A DNA stretch of 6,598 bases. Source: an uncultured Pseudomonadota bacterium. Lineage in GTDB: Bacteria; Pseudomonadota; Gammaproteobacteria; Burkholderiales; Burkholderiaceae_C. The DNA lies in contig ONTY01000078.1 in the NCBI GenBank assembly GCA_900320815.1, positions 1 to 6,598 on the forward strand, written 5' to 3'. Below are positions 1 through 5,200 of the stretch, in pieces. A model generated the notes under the pieces. The model saw only the letters and a list, made by a program, of their open reading frames with translations. It was not told the origin of the DNA and made no database searches. Positions within the stretch are counted from its first letter, which is position 1; each line of letters begins with the position of its first letter. The position numbers were made by a program, and so were the translations under genes.

Positions 1-55
1 GGCAGCGGCGCGGGCGGTGCTGTATGCACCTTTTTGCCTCAACGCTCTCCCCACC
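1..55. other. Left-edge sequence upstream of the LemA-like gene
   Basis: GC-rich sequence with no recognisable motif, terminator or Shine-Dalgarno site. The frame of the following gene stays open leftward to the edge and contains a GTG at 17, so a longer N-terminus cannot be excluded from this window alone. The tail of an upstream gene could also lie here, but nothing identifies one. Confidence 0.4.
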
Positions 56-667
56 ATGCACACTGTCGCTCTTTGGTTGTTGCTTGCCGCCGCCATCCTC
101 TTTTTCTGGGCCATCGGCGCCGCCAGCCGCCTGCTGCGCCTGCGCGCAGCCGTTCACGCTGCCTTTGCCGCTCTTGACGAACAGCTTTTGCGCCAACTCG
201 TGTGGATGCAGGGCTGCTTGCCCGAAGAGTTGCGCGGCGAAACCAGCACTCTGCCGCCCAGCGACATCGGCGCCATCACCCAAGACGCAGCCGCCGTTGC
301 CAACGCCGCCTGGGCGCGCCTGCATGCTGCCAGCGACCAATTCGCTCTTGCGCTGGCCGCTGCACGCAAAGCGCCGCTGGACGCCGCCAGCACCGCTGCG
401 CTCGTGCTCGCGCACGAGGCCATGCGCGGCGCCTGGGCCAGCGCCTTGACCGACGCCGTCCCCTCCCCTGAGCGCCTGCAACAACGCTGGATGCGCCTGC
501 TGCTGCAAGCCATTCCGCTGCGCGCCGCCTACAACGACGCTGCCGCTGCGTACAACCGTGCCCGCGCCCAGTTTCCCGCTTCCATCCTTGCCGCTCTCGC
601 ACGTATGCGTCCCGCCGGCAGCCTTAGCCGCCTGGCTGAAACGCCGCCCCAGCCGCCCCAGCAATAG
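56..667 (+). CDS. LemA-like membrane-anchored protein
   Basis: A 203-residue protein with one N-terminal hydrophobic segment (about residues 3-21, VALWLLLAAAILFFWAIG), followed by a mainly helical, alanine-rich soluble part. Two places recall the LemA family. One is the stretch just after the membrane segment (RLLRLRAAVHAAFAALDEQL), where LemA proteins have a YNRLV...R..VxxAFAxxDxQL pattern. The other is the C-terminal signature YNDAAAAYNRARAQFP followed by a hydrophobic run. The usual early YNRL reads ASRL here, and the middle is poorly conserved, so this is a divergent member or a lineage-specific relative. LemA proteins are membrane-anchored helical-bundle proteins whose biochemical role is not well defined. 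I chose ATG at 56 because it places the membrane segment right at the N-terminus. GTG at 17 would add 13 residues with no clear purpose. No good Shine-Dalgarno precedes either start. It lies 102 bases before the transglycosylase gene, on the same strand. Confidence 0.65.
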   Translation: MHTVALWLLLAAAILFFWAIGAASRLLRLRAAVHAAFAALDEQLLRQLVWMQGCLPEELRGETSTLPPSDIGAITQDAAAVANAAWARLHAASDQFALALAAARKAPLDAASTAALVLAHEAMRGAWASALTDAVPSPERLQQRWMRLLLQAIPLRAAYNDAAAAYNRARAQFPASILAALARMRPAGSLSRLAETPPQPPQQ

Positions 668-769
668 CGGTCGGAAATGTTCATATACTCCAAATATAAA
701 CATTGCAATGCCTGCATATATCGCCGGCAATGAGGAGATACCAAGCAATTTATCTTTTTTCTTGTGCAG
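668..769 (+). promoter_or_regulatory. AT-rich leader with possible promoter for the transglycosylase gene
   Basis: This spacer is much richer in A and T than the genes on either side, which suits a promoter region. TATAAA at 695-700 matches five of six bases of a sigma-70 -10 box, but no good -35 box stands 16-18 bases upstream, so the assignment is weak. An imperfect inverted repeat flanks it: GTTCATAT (679-686) and ATATAAAC (694-701), with one mismatch and a 7-base spacer. It could be an operator, or chance in AT-rich DNA. A ribosome-site-like GAGGAG (732-737) sits 32 bases before the ATG, too far to serve that start directly. No terminator hairpin is visible after the LemA-like gene, so read-through is possible. 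Confidence 0.35.
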
Positions 770-2032
770 ATGAACACATCCCTTCGCTCCACCCTCGCCC
801 TGCTGCTCGGCATCAGCGCCGCTGCCGCCGCCCTTCCCGCTGCCGCGCAGCAGGATGCGCCCGAACTCTCTGCCGCGCAGCACGCGGCGTTCCAAAGCTG
901 CCTGCGCCGCTTGCCGCAGGAGGCAGCGTTTCGCTCCGTGCGCGCGGCCACCTTTGCGCAGCACCTTGCCGCCGTGGAATCAGATGCCAGCGTGCTGGCC
1001 ATGCTGGGCAAACAGCCCGAGTTCACCATGTACCCGTGGGACTACATCGCCATGCTCGTGGACGAGGAGCGCGTCGCCGATGCCCGCGCCGCACTCACCC
1101 AATGGCAGGGCGAGTTGCAGCGCATTCAAGCGCGCTACGGCGTGCCCGCACACATCGTCGTCGCCGTCTGGGGCGTGGAGAGCAACTTTGGGCAAAACCT
1201 GGGCGCGCGCCCCTTGCTGCGCTCGCTGGCCACGCTCTCGTGTCTGGGGCGGCGGCAGAGCTATTTCCGGGGCGAATTGGCGGCGGCGCTGCGCATCGTG
1301 CAGGACGGGCACATTGCCGCCCATCGCATGACCGGCTCCTGGGCTGGCGCGTTTGGGCAAACGCAATTCATGCCCAGCACCTTCTTGCGCCTGGCGGTGG
1401 ACTTTGACGGCGACGGACGCCGCGACATCGTCGACAGCGTGCCAGATGCGCTGGCCTCCACCGCGCGCTTTTTGCAGGCGGCCAAGTGGCAGGCGGGACA
1501 GCCGTGGGGCTATGAGGTGCGCCTGCCCGCCGGCTTTGACACCAGCGCAGCCGGTCGCCGCAACAAGCGCAGCATCGCCAGCTGGCGCGCCGCCGGTGTC
1601 ACGCTGGCCGACGGCGCGCCGCTGCCCGCCGACTTGCCGCAGGCGGCGCTGCTGCTGCCCGCGCAGAAGTACGGCGCCGGTCCCGCCTTTCTCGTCGGGC
1701 GCAACTTTGACGCCATCTACAGCTACAACGCCAGCGAAAACTACGCGCTGGCCATCGCGCACCTGTCTGATTTGGCTGCCGGACGCAGTGCCTCCACTGA
1801 CTTTGCTGCGCCCTGGCCCACTCAAGATCCCGGCCTCTCGCGCGCCCAGCGGCGCCAGTTGCAAATCCTGCTGCTGGCGCGCGGCCACGACATTGGCGCC
1901 GCCGACGGCGCCATTGGCGAAAAAACGCGCGCCGCCATCCGCGCCGAGCAGCACCGCCTGGGACACAAAGCCGATGGCCGTCCCGGCCAACGCATCCTGC
2001 GCGCGCTGCAGGGCGAAGGGTTGGGCGAATAA
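770..2032 (+). CDS. Lytic murein transglycosylase, MltB-type (SLT_2 plus PG_binding_1)
   Basis: A 420-residue secreted enzyme that cleaves the MurNAc-GlcNAc bond of peptidoglycan to give 1,6-anhydro ends, acting in the periplasm during wall turnover. Residues 1-26 form a signal peptide (short charged start, long Leu/Ala core, AAA-QQ cleavage site). There is no lipobox cysteine, so it is probably soluble or periplasmic, unlike lipoprotein MltB. The SLT_2 catalytic domain covers about 30-345. Glu137 in AVWGVESNFG is the expected acid/base residue. GAFGQTQFMPS and the DFDGDGRRDI loop (211-220) match the family core, the latter resembling the EF-hand calcium site of E. coli Slt35. A PG_binding_1 domain occupies about 356-415 (LSRAQRRQLQ to RILRALQ). 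This layout fits the MltB_2-type subfamily (TIGR02283). All landmarks are intact. ATG 770 is preferred over GTG 764 as the more usual codon; the choice changes only two residues before the signal peptide. A terminator follows closely. Confidence 0.92.
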   Translation: MNTSLRSTLALLLGISAAAAALPAAAQQDAPELSAAQHAAFQSCLRRLPQEAAFRSVRAATFAQHLAAVESDASVLAMLGKQPEFTMYPWDYIAMLVDEERVADARAALTQWQGELQRIQARYGVPAHIVVAVWGVESNFGQNLGARPLLRSLATLSCLGRRQSYFRGELAAALRIVQDGHIAAHRMTGSWAGAFGQTQFMPSTFLRLAVDFDGDGRRDIVDSVPDALASTARFLQAAKWQAGQPWGYEVRLPAGFDTSAAGRRNKRSIASWRAAGVTLADGAPLPADLPQAALLLPAQKYGAGPAFLVGRNFDAIYSYNASENYALAIAHLSDLAAGRSASTDFAAPWPTQDPGLSRAQRRQLQILLLARGHDIGAADGAIGEKTRAAIRAEQHRLGHKADGRPGQRILRALQGEGLGE

Positions 2033-2053
2033 GCATTGTTTTTTTTGAACATG

Positions 2054-2081
2054 CCAGTGCCAGCAATAAAAATGGCACTGG
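2054..2081. repeat. Perfect 9-bp stem-loop after the transglycosylase gene
   Basis: CCAGTGCCA (2054-2062) and TGGCACTGG (2073-2081) are perfect complements separated by a 10-base A-rich loop. No T run follows on the + strand, so it is not a classic terminator alone. It lies 8 bases before the better terminator hairpin and may support it, protect the 3' end of the transcript, or serve as a protein site. Confidence 0.6.
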
Positions 2082-2089
2082 AAAATAAA

Positions 2090-2120
2090 AAAGAGGCTCA
2101 ACGGAGCCTCTTTGCATTTG
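2090..2120 (+). terminator. Intrinsic terminator, possibly bidirectional
   Basis: AAAGAGGCTC (2090-2099) pairs perfectly with GAGCCTCTTT (2104-2113) around an AACG loop, 58 bases after the transglycosylase stop. An A-rich tract (2082-2092) precedes it and T-rich sequence follows. The + strand U tract is interrupted (TTTGCATTTG). Read on the other strand, the stem is followed by an almost unbroken T run, so termination could work both ways. It separates the envelope genes from the restriction gene. Confidence 0.75.
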
Positions 2121-2180
2121 TGATGTGTCATGGCTGCCATAGACGCTGCACCATCTGCGCTGCCGTTGCGCCGCCATGTG

Positions 2181-2253
2181 AAAAATATCACTATTTTTTA
2201 CCCCTGCTGCATCCTCCATACTGCCCCCTCGCACACGCCGCACTGCCACAGCC
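2181..2253 (+). promoter_or_regulatory. Leader of the Type ISP gene, weak promoter candidate
   Basis: A short AT-rich stretch (2181-2200, AAAAATATCACTATTTTTTA) stands between GC-rich flanks, just upstream of the restriction gene and after the terminator, where a promoter is expected. CATACT (2217-2222) fits a -10 box at four of six positions. TTTTTA 16 bases upstream is a poor -35. The 30 bases before the ATG are C-rich and hold no Shine-Dalgarno sequence, which suggests weak or unusual translation initiation. An in-frame stop at 2179-2181 limits upstream extension. Confidence 0.3.
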
Positions 2254-5200
2254 ATGACCGCCCTTTCCGCCCTGCTTGATGCCCTCCGCGCCCCTGCCCG
2301 TTCCGAACGCGAAAAGGGCACCTACTTTGAGCACCTCACCGTCGCCTACCTGAAAAACGAGCCGCGCTGGGCGGGCTTGTATGCCAGCGTGCAAACCTGG
2401 GCGGACTGGGTCAAGGGGCGGGAGGACTTCAGCGCGCAAGACACCGGCATTGACCTTGTCGCCACCACGCACGAGGGCGAAGTCCACGCCGTGCAATGCA
2501 AGTTCTACGACGCCGGCCACCGCGTGCAAAAGGCGGACATTGACAGCTTCTTCACCGCCAGCGGCAAAAAGCCCTTTGCCCGCCGCGTCATCGTCACCAC
2601 CACCGACGACTGGGGCACCCACGCCAAAGACGCCCTCAAAGACCAGCAGCCGCCCGTCACCCTCATCGGCCTTGCCGACCTTGAAGCCAGCTCCGTAGAC
2701 TGGTCGCGCTGGCAACCTGGACAGCCCACCGTCCCGCTCAAAAAGAAAAAAGAGCCGCGCCCCCACCAGCAACAAGCCATCGCCGACGTGCTGCACGGCT
2801 TTCGCACGCACCCGCGCGGCAAGCTCTTGATGGCGTGCGGCACCGGCAAAACCTTCACCAGCCTGAAAATTGCCGAGGACATCGCCGGCGCCGGCGGGCG
2901 CGTCCTCTTTCTCGTCCCCTCGCTTGCCCTGCTGCAGCAGACCCTTACCGAGTGGACGCAGGAAACCGCCATCCCCATGCACGCCTACGCCGTCTGCTCT
3001 GACAGCGACGTCGGCAAGAAGGGCAAGAAAAAAGCCGCCGATGACGACGCCCCGCAAACCCTCATCCACGAGTTGAGCTACCCCGCCACCACCGACGCCG
3101 CCAGCCTCGCCCGCAACTTCCGCTGCGACCGGCAGCACACCAGCGTCATCTTTGCCACCTACCAATCCATCGCCGTCATCAGCGACGCGCAGCACAAGCA
3201 CGGCCTGTCCGACCTTGACCTCATCATCTGCGACGAAGCCCACCGCACCACCGGCGCCACCTTTGGCGGCGAAGAAGAAAGCGCCTTCATCCGCGTGCAC
3301 GATGGCGACTTCATCCGCGCCGCAAAGCGCCTCTACATGACCGCCACCCCGCGCATCTATGGCGACGACGCCAAGGCGCGCGAAAAAGCCGGCGCCGTCA
3401 CCCTCTGCTCCATGGACGACGAGGCCCTCTACGGCCCCGTCTTCCACACCATCAGCTTTTCGCAAGCCGTGGAGCAAGACCTGCTCTGCGACTACAAAGT
3501 CATCGTCCTTGCTGTTGACGAGCGCCACATCAGCCACCGCTTGCAGCAGCTTCTTTCCAGCAGCGAAGGGCTGCGCGTCGATGACGCCGCCAAAATCATC
3601 GGCTGCTGGAAAGCCTTGGCAAAGCAGGGCGCACACGGCGCCGGCCTCACCGAAAGCAGCGGCGCCGCCACCGACACCGACCCCATGCGCCGCGCCGTCG
3701 CCTTCTGCCAAGTCATCGGCACCGAAAGCGGCGCAGCCGGCAGGGGCAAAACCCACAAAGTCAGCAGCAAACACATCGCCCACATCTTCCAGAGCGTCGT
3801 GCAGGCGTACCAGCAAAGCGAACTCGAACCCGGCGCCCCCGCCGCCGCCCTGCGCTGCGCCGCGCAGCACGTCGACGGCAGCATGAGCGCCGGCGAAAAA
3901 GAAGCCCACCTCCAATGGCTGCGCGACGAACCCGCCGCCGGCGAATGCCGCATCCTTTCCAACGTCCGCTGCCTGTCCGAAGGCGTTGACGTGCCCGCCC
4001 TTGATGCCGTCCTTTTCCTCACCCCGCGCAACTCGCAAATAGACGTTGTGCAATCCGTCGGGCGCGTCATGCGCAAAGCCCCCGGCAAGAAATACGGCTA
4101 CGTCGTCCTCCCCATCGTCATCCCCAGCGCGCAAGACCCCGAAACCGCCCTGGCCAGCAACGAACCCTACCGCGTCGTCTGGCAGGTTTTGCAGGCGCTC
4201 CGCAGCCACGACGACAAATTTGACGCCTTCATCAACCGCGTCGAATTTGACGGCGCCGACCCCGGCAAGATGGAAGTCATCGCCGTCACCGGCGACGTGC
4301 GCCAGCGCGCGCAGGCGCTCGACACCGGCGCCGCACGCGGCGAATACAGCATCGGCAAAGCCGAAGCGCCGCAGTCCGCCCACGCCGACCCGCAGCAGGG
4401 CGAACAACTCGCCTTCACCTTTGAACCCGGCGAAATCGAGCGCGCCATCTACGCCCGCCTCGTGCGCAAAGTAGGCCGCAGCACCTACTGGGAAGACTGG
4501 GCGCGCGACATCGAAACCATCGCCCGCGCCCACATCACCCGCATCGAAGGCATCCTCGCCAACCCCGCCAACACCAAAGAGCGCGCCACCTTTGCCGGCC
4601 TCGTGCAGGAAATGCGCGAAGACATCAACAGCAGCGTCACCGAAGGCGAAGTCGTCGAAATGCTCGCGCAGCACATCATCACCCGCCCCATCTTTGACGC
4701 CCTCTTTTCCGGCTACCACTTCAGCCGCCTCAACCCCATGAGCCGCGCCCTGCAGGACGTGCTCGACGTGCTGCAGGAACACCACCTTGACAGCGAAGCC
4801 CAGACCCTCCACAGCTTCTACGAAAACATCCAGCGCAGCATTCAGGACACCCGCACCACCGCCGGCAAACAGGAAATCATCCGCAAGCTCTACGACCGCT
4901 TCTTCCGCAACGCCTTCCCCCGCATGGCCAAGCGCCTCGGCATCGTCTACACCCCTGTGGAAGTCGTGGACTTCATCCTCCACAGCGTCGCCCACCTTTT
5001 GCAAAAAGAGTTTGGCCGCACCATCGGCGACAAAGACGTACGCATCCTTGACCCCTTCACCGGCACCGGCACCTTCATTGCCCGCCTCATCCAGTCTGAG
5101 CTTATTGCCGACGCCGAACTCAAAACCAAATACTTGAGCGGCCTCTACGCCAACGAAATCGTGCTGCTTGCCTACTACATCGCCGCCATCAACATAGAAA

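Noticed and set aside
703..1407. A 234-codon + strand frame overlapping the transglycosylase start
   Set aside because: It is an Arg/Ala/His-rich out-of-frame reading of a well-supported gene. The GAGGAG at 732-737 lies inside it and does not support its start.
980..2191. A 403-codon open frame on the minus strand
   Set aside because: It is antisense to the lytic transglycosylase, which has clear catalytic motifs, and it crosses the terminator region. The translation resembles no protein family.
2740..2751. A-runs (five and six A) between the nuclease and translocase domains as a phase-variation or frameshift site
   Set aside because: The runs are short, and the heptamer is not in the correct phase for a -1 slippery site. 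They are explained by a KKKK linker between domains.
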